Positions 8,930 through 18,200 of a DNA stretch of 64,000 bases are shown here, piece by piece. The translations under genes were made by a program, and so were the position numbers. Below the pieces are notes generated by a model, which was given only the letters and a program-made list of their open reading frames with translations, was not told where the DNA came from and did not search any database. The stretch's first letter is position 1; each line of letters opens with the position of its first letter. The DNA comes from Roseburia sp. 1XD42-69 (GTDB lineage: Bacteria; Bacillota; Clostridia; Lachnospirales; Lachnospiraceae). The stretch covers positions 62,001 through 126,000 of the forward strand of contig NZ_RAZG01000003.1 in NCBI RefSeq assembly GCF_003612565.1. The letters are read 5' to 3'.

Positions 8930-10291
8930 ATGAACAGGAAAGAAAAACGATACCTGGTGGCGGGAACTGGAAAAAGCGGTGCCGCTGCAGCAGGTCTTTT
9001 AAAAAAACAGCAGATGGACGTAACGCTGTACGATGGAAATGAAAATCTGGATATCCAGGGCTTTTATGAGAAACATCCTGAGTTAAATGATGTGAAAATA
9101 CTTTTGGGGGAGCTTTCTGCAGAGGAGATGAAAGGTTTTGACATTCTGGTGTTAAGTCCGGGGATTCCCACGGATATTCCCATGGTAGAGAACATGAGAA
9201 ATCTGGGGATCACTGTGTGGGGGGAAGTGGAGCTGGCCTATGCCTTTTCCAAGGGAAAGGTTTTGGCTGTTACCGGGACAAACGGCAAGACCACCACTAC
9301 ATCCCTTCTTGGGGAAATTATGAAAAGCAGTTTTTCTGATGTGAAAGTGGTGGGAAACATTGGGATTCCCTATACCAGCGTGGCACTTGACACCAGAGAG
9401 GATACGGTGACGGTGGCGGAAATCAGCAGTTTCCAGCTTGAGACCATAGAAAATTTCGCCCCCAAGGTGACGGCGATTTTAAATATTACCCCGGACCACT
9501 TAAACCGGCACCACACCATGGAAAACTATACGGCTGTAAAGGAATCCATTACAAAAAACCAGGGAAGGGACGGAATTTGCGTATTAAACTATGAGGATGA
9601 GGTTTTGCGGAAATTCGGGGAGAGCCTTCCCTTAAAAGTCATATATTTTTCCAGCAGGAGAGAGTTGGAAGAGGGGCTTTTTTATAAAGACGACTGTATT
9701 TACCTGGCACAGGAAGGGAAGGTGACGAAAATCCTTCCGGTAAAGGAATTAAACCTTTTAGGCAGGCATAATTATGAAAATGTAATGGCTGCCGCCGCCA
9801 TGGCTCTGGGATTTGGGGTGGATTTGGAAAAAATAAGAAAGGTTCTTTGCAATTTTCAGGCAGTGGAGCATAGAATTGAATATGTGACGGAAAAAAGAGG
9901 CGTAAAATTTTACAATGACTCTAAGGGAACAAACCCCGATGCCGCCATACAGGGGATTCGTGCCATGGTGCGCCCCACATTTTTAATCGGGGGAGGCTAT
10001 GATAAACAGTCTGCTTACGGGGAGTGGATTGATGCCTTTGAGGGGAAAGTAAAAGAGCTGGTTCTTATCGGACAGACGAGAGAAGCCATTGCAGAGACTG
10101 CCAGGAAACACGGCTTTACCAATATTATTTTAAAAGATACCTTAGAAGAGGCAGTAAAGTTGTGCTATGAACATGCCAAGAGCGGGGATGCGGTGCTTTT
10201 GTCCCCCGCCTGTGCAAGCTGGGGCATGTTTACCGACTATGAGGAGCGGGGCAGAGTATTTAAAGAGATAGTAAATAGCTTAAAGGAGTGA
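8930..10291 (+). CDS. murD: UDP-N-acetylmuramoylalanine--D-glutamate ligase MurD
   Basis: 453 residues. Adds D-glutamate to UDP-MurNAc-L-Ala in the cytosolic branch of peptidoglycan synthesis, using ATP. The N-terminal UDP-binding fold starts RYLVAGTGKSGAAAA. The ATP-binding loop is AVTGTNGKTTTTSLLGE near residue 114, the central motif LNITPDHLNRH lies near 183, and the C-terminal ligase domain carries FYNDSKGTNPDAA and LLSPACASWGMF. A good ribosome site (GGAGG) precedes ATG 8930. No murE, murF, murG or murB lies nearby, so this dcw cluster is reduced. Confidence 0.97.
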   Translation: MNRKEKRYLVAGTGKSGAAAAGLLKKQQMDVTLYDGNENLDIQGFYEKHPELNDVKILLGELSAEEMKGFDILVLSPGIPTDIPMVENMRNLGITVWGEVELAYAFSKGKVLAVTGTNGKTTTTSLLGEIMKSSFSDVKVVGNIGIPYTSVALDTREDTVTVAEISSFQLETIENFAPKVTAILNITPDHLNRHHTMENYTAVKESITKNQGRDGICVLNYEDEVLRKFGESLPLKVIYFSSRRELEEGLFYKDDCIYLAQEGKVTKILPVKELNLLGRHNYENVMAAAAMALGFGVDLEKIRKVLCNFQAVEHRIEYVTEKRGVKFYNDSKGTNPDAAIQGIRAMVRPTFLIGGGYDKQSAYGEWIDAFEGKVKELVLIGQTREAIAETARKHGFTNIILKDTLEEAVKLCYEHAKSGDAVLLSPACASWGMFTDYEERGRVFKEIVNSLKE

Positions 10292-10295
10292 GGGC

Positions 10296-11411
10296 ATGAG
10301 CCGAAGACCGGAAAAGAACAGGGAGAAGCCAATTAAATATTTTGATTATACCATGCTGTTTATCATAATATTTTTGGTAGGCTTCGGCCTTGTGATGCTC
10401 TACAGCACCAGTTCTTACAATGCCCAGCTGAAATTCAAAGATTCCGCATGGTATTTAAAGAAACAGGTGTTTGCCACAGCTGTGGGCTTTTTCGGAATGT
10501 TTGTGGCTGCCCATATTGACTATCACTATTGGATGAAATTAAGCGGCCTTGCCTATGTTTTTGCCCTTTTTCTCTGTGTCCTTGTTATTTTTAGCGGAGA
10601 AAATTATAACGGCTCCACCAGATGGCTGAAAATCGGCCCTTTGAGCGTGCAGCCTTCGGAGATTGCCAAGGTGGCAACCATCCTCTTTCTGGCAACTGTT
10701 ATAAATAAGATGCCAAAGCAGATGGGAAAAATGTCTACCATTATGAAGATTATGATTTTAACGGTTCCAATTGTCGGGGTGGTGGCAAAGACAAACTTAA
10801 GTACCGCCATTATTATTCTGGGGATTGCCGTGTGCCTTACCTTTGTGGCAAGTCCCAAATATAAGCCTTTTTTTCTTATGGCTTTTTGGGTGGTGGGATT
10901 TGGCGCAATGTTTATTATGAAGGAAGGCTACCGGGCGGAACGTATTAAAATCTGGCGGCATCCCGAAGATTTTGAAAAGGGATATCAGACCCTCCAGGGA
11001 CTTTATGCCATTGGCTCCGGAGGGCTCTTTGGAAAAGGCTTAGGGGAGAGTATGCAAAAACTCGGCTTTCTCCCGGAGGCCCAAAACGATATGATTTTTT
11101 CTATTATCTGCGAGGAACTGGGGTTATTCGGGGCGGTGTGCGTGATTCTTTTATTCCTTCTTTTAATCTGGAGATTTCTTGTGATTGCCAACAATGCCTC
11201 AGATCTTTTTGGGGCCCTGATTGTGGTAGGGATTATGGCCCATGTTGCCATTCAGGTAATTCTAAATATTGCCGTTGTCACCAACAGTATTCCAAACACA
11301 GGAATCACCCTTCCTTTCATCAGTTACGGGGGAACCTCCGTGGCCATTCTTTTAACGGAAATGGGGCTGGCCTTAAGCGTTTCCAGAGGAATTAAACTAG
11401 AGGTGGTGTAA
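10296..11411 (+). CDS. ftsW: FtsW/SpoVE-type lipid II polymerase
   Basis: 371-residue SEDS-family membrane protein with about ten helices; peptidoglycan glycosyltransferase working with a cognate class B PBP. SEDS features visible are STRWLKIGPLSVQPSEIAK, the QNDMIFSIICEELG loop (conserved Asp/Glu) and NTGITLPFISYGGTS near the C-terminus. It starts 4 nt after the murD stop, so the genes are translationally coupled. Position between murD and divIB favours FtsW, but a cortex-specific SpoVE role cannot be excluded because only one SEDS gene is visible here. Confidence 0.93.
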   Translation: MSRRPEKNREKPIKYFDYTMLFIIIFLVGFGLVMLYSTSSYNAQLKFKDSAWYLKKQVFATAVGFFGMFVAAHIDYHYWMKLSGLAYVFALFLCVLVIFSGENYNGSTRWLKIGPLSVQPSEIAKVATILFLATVINKMPKQMGKMSTIMKIMILTVPIVGVVAKTNLSTAIIILGIAVCLTFVASPKYKPFFLMAFWVVGFGAMFIMKEGYRAERIKIWRHPEDFEKGYQTLQGLYAIGSGGLFGKGLGESMQKLGFLPEAQNDMIFSIICEELGLFGAVCVILLFLLLIWRFLVIANNASDLFGALIVVGIMAHVAIQVILNIAVVTNSIPNTGITLPFISYGGTSVAILLTEMGLALSVSRGIKLEVV

Positions 11412-11414
11412 TTT

Positions 11415-12182
11415 ATGGCAAGAGACAAGGAACTGCTGCGGGAAAAGCGCAGAAAGAAAAAGAGACGAAAGATAAGGTTTGCGGTTTTTTTGGTTTTTCT
11501 GCTCACAGCAGGATTATCCGCCCTGATTATCTGGCAGGTTTACCGGGTGGGGGAAGTGAAGGTGGAGGGAAATGAGCACTATTCCAAGGAGCAGATAGAG
11601 AAATTTGTCCTGGATGATAAGTACTCCTGGAATTCCTTATACGTGTATTTAAAATACCGGTTTATGGAAATGGAGCAGATTCCCTTTGTGGATACTATGG
11701 AGGTTTCCCTGGAAAACCCTAAAACCCTTAAAATATTTGTCTATGAGAAAGAGATTATCGGGTATCTCTACATTGCCTCCATCGATCAGAACGTTTTTTT
11801 TGACAAGGACGGATTTGTGGTGGAGACCTCCAAGGAGATGATAGAAGGGATTCCCAGAGTGGACGGGTTAAACTGCGACCAGGTAGTTTTGTATGAGAAA
11901 CTTCCCATTAAGGACAAGGATATCCTGCGCAGCCTTCTTGCCGCCAGCCAGTCCCTAAAGAAAAACGGGATTGTGCCGGATGAAATCCAGTTTGGGGAAA
12001 ACGGGGATTTGAGCCTTACCTATGGAAATATTAAAGTTTTGCTGGGGGGAGGGGACAAGCTCACCAATAAAATTTTGCGGCTTTCCTACATACTTCCACA
12101 GATTGAGGGAAAAAAAGGCGTTCTCCATGTGGAAAACTGGACAGAGAACACCACCGACATTATTTTTGACCAGGAAAAGTAA
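11415..12182 (+). CDS. divIB: DivIB/FtsQ cell-division protein
   Basis: 255-residue bitopic protein. A strongly basic cytoplasmic start (REKRRKKKRRKIR), one membrane segment (about residues 23-43), then a POTRA domain beginning YRVGEVKVEGNEHYSKEQIE. The beta domain follows (ENPKTLKIFVYEKEIIGYL, FDKDGFVVETS). FtsQ/DivIB bridges early and late divisome proteins. It starts 3 nt after ftsW. The gene ends the first dcw transcription unit; ftsZ follows after a 194-nt gap with its own promoter. Confidence 0.9.
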   Translation: MARDKELLREKRRKKKRRKIRFAVFLVFLLTAGLSALIIWQVYRVGEVKVEGNEHYSKEQIEKFVLDDKYSWNSLYVYLKYRFMEMEQIPFVDTMEVSLENPKTLKIFVYEKEIIGYLYIASIDQNVFFDKDGFVVETSKEMIEGIPRVDGLNCDQVVLYEKLPIKDKDILRSLLAASQSLKKNGIVPDEIQFGENGDLSLTYGNIKVLLGGGDKLTNKILRLSYILPQIEGKKGVLHVENWTENTTDIIFDQEK

Positions 12183-12220
12183 TAAATTGGAGATTTCATG
12201 AAAAAATTTTGATTTTCTTA

Positions 12221-12249
12221 TTGATTAATTTTGCAAAAGATTATATTAT
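12221..12249 (+). promoter_or_regulatory. Putative sigma-A-type promoter of ftsZ
   Basis: TTGATT (12221-12226), a 17-bp spacer and TATTAT (12244-12249), in an AT-rich gap between divIB and ftsZ. It would give a 5' leader of about 120 nt. Confidence 0.5.
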
Positions 12250-12376
12250 AGTCTATATGAGTTTGTTTGTGCTCTGAATGATACAAGATATTGTGGATTG
12301 CATAGAAACTTTTTACATATATTTGGTTAGATTGGAATTCAGACAAAAAAGGGTAGAGAAAAAAGGAGGAAATACC

Positions 12377-13612
12377 TTGCTTGAGATAATGAATACAGAG
12401 AGTGATTCCAGTGCAAAGATTATTGTGATCGGTGTGGGGGGCGCTGGGAATAATGCGGTAAATAGAATGATTGACGAGTGCATCGGCGGCGTGGAGTTTG
12501 TGGGGATTAATACGGACAAGCAGGCTCTGATGCTTTGCAAGGCTCCCACATTGATTCAGATTGGGGAGAAACTCACAAAGGGACTTGGGGCGGGAGCCCA
12601 GCCGGAAGTGGGCCAGAAAGCCGCAGAGGAGAGCGCAGAGGATTTGGCGGAGGCAGTGAAAGGCGCGGATATGGTATTTGTTACCTGCGGCATGGGAGGA
12701 GGAACAGGGACAGGTGCTGCTCCTGTGGTGGCCAAGCTTGCCAAAGAGCAGGGAATCCTCACGGTAGGGGTTGTGACAAAACCCTTTAAATTTGAGGCAA
12801 AAACAAGAATGGTAAATGCTATTTCCGGCATAGACCGTTTAAAAGAGAGCGTAGATACCTTGATTGTCATTCCAAACGACAAGCTCTTAGAGATTGTGGA
12901 CAGAAGGACAACCATGCCCGACGCCTTGAAGAAAGCGGACGAGGTGCTTCAGCAGGCGGTGCAGGGTATTACGGATCTGATTAATGTTCCCGCACTTATC
13001 AACTTGGATTTTGCGGATGTGCAGACCGTTATGAAGGACAAGGGTATGGCACATATCGGAATCGGAAGTGCAAACGGGGACGACAAGGCTATCGAGGCGG
13101 TGAAACTTGCCGTTGCAAGTCCACTTTTGGAGACAACCATCACTGGTGCTTCCCATGTCATTATCAATATTTCCGGGGATATCTCCCTTATGGATGCCAA
13201 TGATGCGGCAAGCTATGTCCAGGATTTGGCAGGGGACAATGCCAATATTATATTTGGTGCAAAATTTGATGAGAATATGACGGATGAGGCTACCATTACG
13301 GTAATTGCCACAGGGCTTGAGAGCCCGGCTCACACAAATAAAATTATACCAGGGATGAAATATCAGAGCAATACTTCTCCAAACAGGCCCATGTCTTCGG
13401 TGTCAAGGCCTGCTCCAACCCCTTCAGCGGGAACAGGAAGCGGATTACACAGCGCCGGGCTTAATACGGGAACTGCCCAGGCAGGAGCAGGGTTGAATAC
13501 AAATGCAACTCCTTTTAATTACGGCGGTATTAAAAAGCCTCAGAAACCGGAGAGCAGCGTTCCCCAGAGGGACATTAAGATTCCAGAATTTTTGAAAAAT
13601 ACAAAACGTTAA
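12377..13612 (+). CDS. ftsZ: Cell-division GTPase FtsZ
   Basis: 411 residues with this start. Tubulin-like GTPase that forms the Z ring. The GTP-binding signature [10 protein letters not shown], the N-terminal [17 protein letters not shown] and the T7-loop region (DFADVQTVM) are all present. After about residue 320 comes a flexible Pro/Ser/Gly/Asn-rich linker, then a conserved C-terminal peptide ([14 protein letters not shown]) for FtsA/SepF binding. The start is TTG at 12377: AAGGAGG at 12363-12369 is 7 nt before it, giving the family-like MLEIMNTE. ATG 12389 is too far from that site. A longer frame from 12278 adds residues unlike any FtsZ. Confidence 0.96.
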   Translation: MLEIMNTESDSSAKIIVIGVGGAGNNAVNRMIDECIGGVEFVGINTDKQALMLCKAPTLIQIGEKLTKGLGAGAQPEVGQKAAEESAEDLAEAVKGADMVFVTCGMGGGTGTGAAPVVAKLAKEQGILTVGVVTKPFKFEAKTRMVNAISGIDRLKESVDTLIVIPNDKLLEIVDRRTTMPDALKKADEVLQQAVQGITDLINVPALINLDFADVQTVMKDKGMAHIGIGSANGDDKAIEAVKLAVASPLLETTITGASHVIINISGDISLMDANDAASYVQDLAGDNANIIFGAKFDENMTDEATITVIATGLESPAHTNKIIPGMKYQSNTSPNRPMSSVSRPAPTPSAGTGSGLHSAGLNTGTAQAGAGLNTNATPFNYGGIKKPQKPESSVPQRDIKIPEFLKNTKR

Positions 13613-13624
13613 GGACGAAAGACA

Positions 13625-13661
13625 AAAGACCTTGAAAGCATGGCTTTCAGGGTCTTTTTTT
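13625..13661 (+). terminator. Terminator of ftsZ
   Basis: AAAGACC-TT-GAAAGC pairs with GCTTTC-AG-GGTCTTT across a 3-nt loop (13640-13642), followed by seven Ts. Confidence 0.9.
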
Positions 13662-13703
13662 GTCTTTTTATGAGGATGAATTTATGGTAAATCGGAACTT
13701 TCT

Positions 13704-13736
13704 TTGACAAAAAACTAATCTGGTTTCTTTTATAAT
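13704..13736 (+). promoter_or_regulatory. spoIIG promoter with wide spacer and Spo0A-like box
   Basis: A perfect TTGACA (13704-13709) and a perfect TATAAT (13731-13736) are separated by 21 bp rather than 17. In Bacillus subtilis the spoIIG promoter is known for a similarly long (22-bp) spacer and is used by sigma-A only with Spo0A~P. On the minus strand the -35 region reads TGTCAAA, one base from the Spo0A core TGTCGAA. Regulation by Spo0A is therefore inferred. Confidence 0.65.
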
Positions 13737-13765
13737 AGCATCAGCAAATCTTTGGGAGGTGAAAA

Positions 13766-14551
13766 GTGAAGTATGAATTTTATGCGGATGTATTTTTCCT
13801 GACCAATTTCTATTTAGATTTTCTGGCATTCTACGCGGTAAGTGAAATCCTGGGAAAGAAAAAACGGATACTCCGTTTTCTGTCAGGGGCTGCCATAAGC
13901 AGCCTCATTGGCTGTATTCTCTTTCTATCACTCAGCCATTATGATATTTATTTGTTAAGTATACATTTTATAGTAAATCCGGTAATCACAGTGTTCTGTT
14001 TTTTTCCGGCGGAAAAAAGAAGTTATTTTCACGCATATCTGCTCACGTACTTTGTTTTGCTGATGCTTGGTGGAAGTATGCAATGGTTATACGGCACCTT
14101 AACAGGGGGGAGATATTATGAAATCTGTCTTCTTCTCACCGGCATTCCCGTTCTGGTGTTTACTTATATCATACGCAGGAAAAGGGAAAGTGTGAAGATT
14201 CACTATGATGCTTTTGTCTCCCACAAGGGCAGGGAGGTAAAGGTATGTGCCCTTTTGGATACAGGGAACCGTCTGGTGGATCCTTACACAAAAGAGCCGG
14301 TACATATTTTGGCGGAGGGAATGAGGGAGAAGCTTGGAATAGAGATGCCGGGAAGGCTGGTCCCGTTTCATTCCCTGGGGAAACCTGAGGGCATGATAGA
14401 AGTTTTCACCGTAGAGAAATTACGGGTGCGCCGCAGCAAAGAGGATACGGTGATTTCCCCGGCGGTGGTGGGTCTTGGGGAGAATGTTTTGTTTCAAAAT
14501 AAGAGCTATCAGATGATATTGCACGGCAGCGTGGCGAATCACAGGGAGTAA
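13766..14551 (+). CDS. spoIIGA: SpoIIGA, sigma-E-processing aspartic protease
   Basis: 261-residue membrane protease that removes the pro-peptide of sigma-E in the mother cell after a forespore signal. The N-terminal half has about five membrane helices (residues 1-135, FYADVFFLTNFYLDFL first). The C-terminal half carries the aspartic protease motif LLDTGNRL (Asp165). GTG start with GGGAGGTG just upstream. It lies 21 nt before sigE, the classical spoIIG operon. Its promoter (13704-13736) has the wide spacer seen in Bacillus spoIIG. Confidence 0.92.
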   Translation: MKYEFYADVFFLTNFYLDFLAFYAVSEILGKKKRILRFLSGAAISSLIGCILFLSLSHYDIYLLSIHFIVNPVITVFCFFPAEKRSYFHAYLLTYFVLLMLGGSMQWLYGTLTGGRYYEICLLLTGIPVLVFTYIIRRKRESVKIHYDAFVSHKGREVKVCALLDTGNRLVDPYTKEPVHILAEGMREKLGIEMPGRLVPFHSLGKPEGMIEVFTVEKLRVRRSKEDTVISPAVVGLGENVLFQNKSYQMILHGSVANHRE

Positions 14552-14572
14552 AATTAAAATTTGGAGGTTATT

Positions 14573-15310
14573 ATGTATTTAAAAGTCAATGTTCCGAAAC
14601 AGATGAGAATCTCTTTTCTTGCGTCTTTAAAAAAACGTCAGGAGGAGACGGAGGAAGTTCACTATATCGGAGGCGCGGAAGTTTTGCCCCCGCCTTTAGA
14701 TGCCGGTGAGGAGGCGGAGTGCATCAAACGCTTGGAGGAAGACGGGGAAGATGCAGCAAAAAATCGGCTGATAGAGCACAATTTAAGGCTGGTGGTGTAC
14801 ATAGCAAAAAAATTTGACAATACGGGTATCGGCGTGGAGGATTTGATTTCCATAGGGACCATTGGGCTGATTAAGTCCATTAACACCTTTAATCCCCAAA
14901 AAAATATTAAACTGGCTACCTACGCCTCCCGCTGCATTGAGAATGAAATTTTAATGTATTTGAGGAGAAACAGCAAGACCCGCATGGAGGTCAGCATTGA
15001 CGAGCCCTTAAATGTGGATTGGGACGGCAATGAGCTTCTGCTCTCGGATATTTTGGGAACGGATGAGGATGTCATCTACAAAGACATTGAGACGGAGGTG
15101 GAGCATCATCTTTTGGGGAAAGCTATTGATAAACTCTCCGGCAGGGAAAGGATGATTGTGGAAATGCGCTACGGCCTTGGAAACAGGGGGGGCAGGGAAC
15201 TGACCCAGAAAGAGGTGGCGGATAAGCTTGGAATTTCCCAGTCCTATATCTCAAGGCTTGAGAAAAAAATCATGCGCCGGCTGAAAAAAGAAATTGTGCG
15301 TCTGGAATAA
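14573..15310 (+). CDS. sigE: RNA polymerase sigma factor SigE (mother cell, early), pro-form
   Basis: 245 residues. The first roughly 30 residues are an amphipathic pro-sequence ending at the conserved [16 protein letters not shown], the region where SpoIIGA cuts pro-sigma-E. Region 2 contains [33 protein letters not shown] and [19 protein letters not shown]. Region 4 has [19 protein letters not shown] 14573 is preceded by TTGGAGG; the TTG inside that site (14561) is not used. Sigma-E directs the first mother-cell programme. It is cotranscribed with spoIIGA, but sigG does not follow directly as it does in Bacillus. Confidence 0.96.
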   Translation: MYLKVNVPKQMRISFLASLKKRQEETEEVHYIGGAEVLPPPLDAGEEAECIKRLEEDGEDAAKNRLIEHNLRLVVYIAKKFDNTGIGVEDLISIGTIGLIKSINTFNPQKNIKLATYASRCIENEILMYLRRNSKTRMEVSIDEPLNVDWDGNELLLSDILGTDEDVIYKDIETEVEHHLLGKAIDKLSGRERMIVEMRYGLGNRGGRELTQKEVADKLGISQSYISRLEKKIMRRLKKEIVRLE

Positions 15311-15376
15311 AAAGGATGAAATTTACCACAATATATGGTACAATAAAAAAAAGTCTTTCACAAAGGAGGATAAGGG

Positions 15377-16981
15377 ATGCGGCTGAATTTTTTAGGGGCA
15401 GATCATGAGGTAACTGGAAGCTGCCATTTTATGCAATTTGGGGACAAAAATCTTTTGGTAGACTGCGGCATGGAACAGGGGCCTGATTTATATGTAAATC
15501 AGGAAATTCCTGTAAATGCCTCGGATATTGACTATGTGTTTATCACCCATGCACATATCGACCACTCCGGGCTTTTGCCGCTTCTCTACAGCCATGGGTT
15601 CAGAGGCCAGGTGTTTGCCACAAATGCCACGGTTTCACTGTGTAACATTATGTTAAAGGACAGTGCCCATATCCAGGAGTTTGAGGCAGAGTGGAAAAAC
15701 AGGAAGGCGAAAAGAGCCGGGCTGCCGGAAGTTGTGCCTTTGTACAGCATGGATGATGTTATGGGGGTACTGGGACACTTCATTCCCTGCAGTTACGATG
15801 AAAAAGTGCAGGTGGAAGAAAATCTTGCGGTGCGGTTTGTGGACGCCGGGCATCTTTTGGGTTCTTCCAGCATTGAAATGTGGGTGCGAGAAGAGGGGAA
15901 GGAAGTAAAAATCGTCTTTTCCGGGGATATCGGACATGAGGGAAAGCCTTTGATTAAAAATCCCACCTACATAGAAGAGGCGGACTTTGTGGTGATGGAA
16001 TCCACCTATGGAGACAGAAATCATGCTGCTTCCGTAGATTTTGCAAGGGAACTTGCCCAGGCCATAGAGACGACCTTTGCAAGGGGGGGGAATCTTGTGA
16101 TTCCTGCTTTTTCCGTGGGCAGGACACAGGAACTTTTGTATTTCCTGAGGAAAATCAAGACGGATAAACTTCTGGACCGCTTTTTGGATTTTGAGGTGTA
16201 TATCGACAGCCCGCTAGCTATCGAGGCCACCAATATATTCCACAAAAGCGTGGCGGAATGTTTTGACGGGGAAGCCTTGGAGTTGGTGAAAAAAGGTATC
16301 AATCCCATTGGATTTGAGGGGCTTAAAGTTGCGGTGACAAGCGATGAGTCAAAGATGGTGAATTTTATCCAAAAACCCATCGTTATTATCTCCGCCTCCG
16401 GTATGTGTGAGGCAGGGCGTATCAGGCACCACTTAAAGCATAACCTTTGGAGAAAGGAATCCACCATTCTTTTTGTGGGATTTCAGGTGCCTGGTACTCT
16501 GGGCAACGCCCTTTTGGGGGGAGCCAAGGAGGTGAGGCTCTTTGGTGAGACAATCAACGTCCAGGCGGAAATCAGAAATATGCCGGGCATCAGCGGGCAT
16601 GCGGACAGAGACCATCTTTTGGCCTGGGCAAAAGCTTTTCGGAAAAAACCGAAAAAAATATTTGTGGTCCACGGAGACGACAAGGTTTGCGATGCCTTTG
16701 CGGAGTATGTAAGCAGTGAGCTTGGGGTGGAGGCTTATGCTCCCTACAGCGGGGACGGATTTGACTTGTTCACCGGGGAGCAGGTGGAGCAGGGAAGCCG
16801 TATGCTGGCGGAAAAGCGGAAAGAAAAACCCATGCGGGCATCCTCCAATATTTTTGCAAGGCTCCTTGCAGCGGGACAGCGTCTTATTACTGTTATTCAC
16901 CGCTGTGAAGGGATGCCCAACAAAGAACTGGGAAGGTTTGCAGACCAGGTGAATTCCCTGTGTGACAAATGGGAACGCTAA
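15377..16981 (+). CDS. Metallo-beta-lactamase fold hydrolase with beta-CASP domain (RNase-like)
   Basis: 534 residues. The zinc site motif THAHIDHSGLLP is near residue 57, with further ligands in DAGHLLGSS and FSGDIG. A beta-CASP segment follows (FARELAQAIETT, IPAFSVGRTQELLYFL, ISASGMCEAGRI). The RMMBL tail has ISGHADRDHLLAW and VVHGDD. This is the architecture of CPSF73/YsiN-like RNA-processing nucleases, so an RNase acting in the cytosol is likely, but the substrate is unknown. ATG 15377 has AAGGAGG upstream. It sits between sigE and the inverted sigG, and its stop codon overlaps that of sigG by 4 nt. Confidence 0.88.
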   Translation: MRLNFLGADHEVTGSCHFMQFGDKNLLVDCGMEQGPDLYVNQEIPVNASDIDYVFITHAHIDHSGLLPLLYSHGFRGQVFATNATVSLCNIMLKDSAHIQEFEAEWKNRKAKRAGLPEVVPLYSMDDVMGVLGHFIPCSYDEKVQVEENLAVRFVDAGHLLGSSSIEMWVREEGKEVKIVFSGDIGHEGKPLIKNPTYIEEADFVVMESTYGDRNHAASVDFARELAQAIETTFARGGNLVIPAFSVGRTQELLYFLRKIKTDKLLDRFLDFEVYIDSPLAIEATNIFHKSVAECFDGEALELVKKGINPIGFEGLKVAVTSDESKMVNFIQKPIVIISASGMCEAGRIRHHLKHNLWRKESTILFVGFQVPGTLGNALLGGAKEVRLFGETINVQAEIRNMPGISGHADRDHLLAWAKAFRKKPKKIFVVHGDDKVCDAFAEYVSSELGVEAYAPYSGDGFDLFTGEQVEQGSRMLAEKRKEKPMRASSNIFARLLAAGQRLITVIHRCEGMPNKELGRFADQVNSLCDKWER

Positions 16982-17757
16982 GAGAGATAATTCCTCATGC
17001 TTTTTAAGGCGGATTTTTCCAGGCGGCTGACCTGGGCCTGGGAGATGTGGATTTCCTCCGCAACCTCCATCTGAGTTTTTCCTTCAAAAAAACGGAGTTT
17101 TATGATATAATTTTCCCGTTCGTTGAGACGCTTCATGGCGTCGTTTACAGCTAAGGATTCCACCCAGTTGTCCTCCTTGTTTTTCTTGTCCTTTACCTGG
17201 TCCATGACATAGAGGGTATCCCCTCCGTCGGTGTACACAGGGTCATAGAGGGAAAGGGGGCTCTGGATGGCATCTAAGGCAAATACCAGATCCTCTTTGG
17301 GGATTCCTGTGGAATCGGCGATTTCCTGAATGGTGGGTTCCTTAAAGGAAGTTTTTGACAATTCTTCCTTTGCGTGGATAGCCTTGTAGGCAGTATCCCG
17401 CAGAGAACGGCTCACACGGATGGAGGAGGCGTTATCCCGAAGGTAGCGGCGGATTTCCCCGATAATCATGGGAACTGCGTAGGTGGAAAATTTTACTCCG
17501 ATGGTATCATCGAAGTTGTCAATGGATTTAATGAGGCCAATGCAGCCAATCTGAAACAGATCGTCTACATTTTCGTTGTTGCCGGAAAAGCGTTTGATTA
17601 CGCTTAGGACAAGGCGGAGATTGCCTTTGATATACGTTTCCCTGGCGGCGGTATCGCCAGCTTTGATACGTTTAAAAAGAGCTTCTTTTTCTTCCTCTTT
17701 TAAGATAGGGAGTTTGGAAGTGTTTACACCGCAGATTTCGACTTTGTAGACAGCCAT
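16978..17757 (-). CDS. sigG: RNA polymerase sigma factor SigG (late forespore)
   Basis: 259 residues, near-complete match to the known SigG pattern: KVEICGVNTSKLPIL at the start, GNLRLVLSVIKRF, DDLFQIGCIGLIKSIDNF, VKFSTYAVPMIIGEIRRYL and SQAQVSRLEKSALKSM in region 4. Sigma-G drives late forespore genes after engulfment. GGAGGTCC lies just before the start on the minus strand. In Bacillus it follows sigE in the same direction; here it is inverted and separated from sigE by the metallohydrolase gene, with which it converges and shares 4 nt. Confidence 0.96.
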   Translation of the reverse strand: MAVYKVEICGVNTSKLPILKEEEKEALFKRIKAGDTAARETYIKGNLRLVLSVIKRFSGNNENVDDLFQIGCIGLIKSIDNFDDTIGVKFSTYAVPMIIGEIRRYLRDNASSIRVSRSLRDTAYKAIHAKEELSKTSFKEPTIQEIADSTGIPKEDLVFALDAIQSPLSLYDPVYTDGGDTLYVMDQVKDKKNKEDNWVESLAVNDAMKRLNERENYIIKLRFFEGKTQMEVAEEIHISQAQVSRLEKSALKSMRNYLS

Positions 17758-17875
17758 AAGGGACCTCCAGTTTCTTTAAGTAATAATTTGATATTAAAAT
17801 CATTCTCTATTTTCATGGTTTTTATTCATGTATCATTTGCCAGAAAATAGAAACAGAAAGGGTAGGAAAATTTGT

Positions 17876-18181
17876 ATGAGAGATATGATTGACGAAAGAA
17901 ATGATAGAGAACGCAGCAGCCGGAGTATTGTAAAGGGATATAATGTGCATTATATGACACCGGAGGAGTTAGCGGAGCGGGAGAGGCAAAAAATGCAGAA
18001 AGAAGAGCAAAAAGCTGCCCCCGCCCCTGTTTTGGAGCCGGAAAAAGCCCAGGAGACGGAGACTTTAGAGGGGGAGGAACAGGATTCTTCTGACCCTGTA
18101 ACCCAGGAGCAGATTGCAAAAATTTTAGGGGAGAGGGAAGAGCAGTACAACCAGATGTTGGATGAGATAAAACAGCAGTAG
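17876..18181 (+). CDS. Small hydrophilic protein of unknown function upstream of argS
   Basis: 101 residues from ATG 17876 (a longer frame reaches 17828 without a better ribosome site). Highly charged and rich in Glu, Gln and Lys. Start RDMIDERNDRERSSRS, middle ITPEEL-like segment (YMTPEELAERERQ), Pro/Ala-rich centre, and a helical C-terminus. No signal peptide, membrane helix or motif I recognise. It is 19 nt before argS in the same direction and probably cotranscribed; it is divergent from sigG. A coiled-coil or disordered accessory protein is possible. Confidence 0.6.
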   Translation: MRDMIDERNDRERSSRSIVKGYNVHYMTPEELAERERQKMQKEEQKAAPAPVLEPEKAQETETLEGEEQDSSDPVTQEQIAKILGEREEQYNQMLDEIKQQ

Positions 18182-18200
18182 TGGAAAGGATTTACAGGAA

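Noticed and set aside
12278-12376. N-terminal extension of FtsZ in the open frame
   Set aside because: The extra 33 residues resemble no FtsZ, and AAGGAGG 7 nt before TTG 12377 marks the start.
18182-18200. T-box leader of argS, and likewise for trpS and gltX
   Set aside because: The upstream gaps are 19-21 nt for argS and trpS, and no T-box sequence or antiterminator was seen before gltX.
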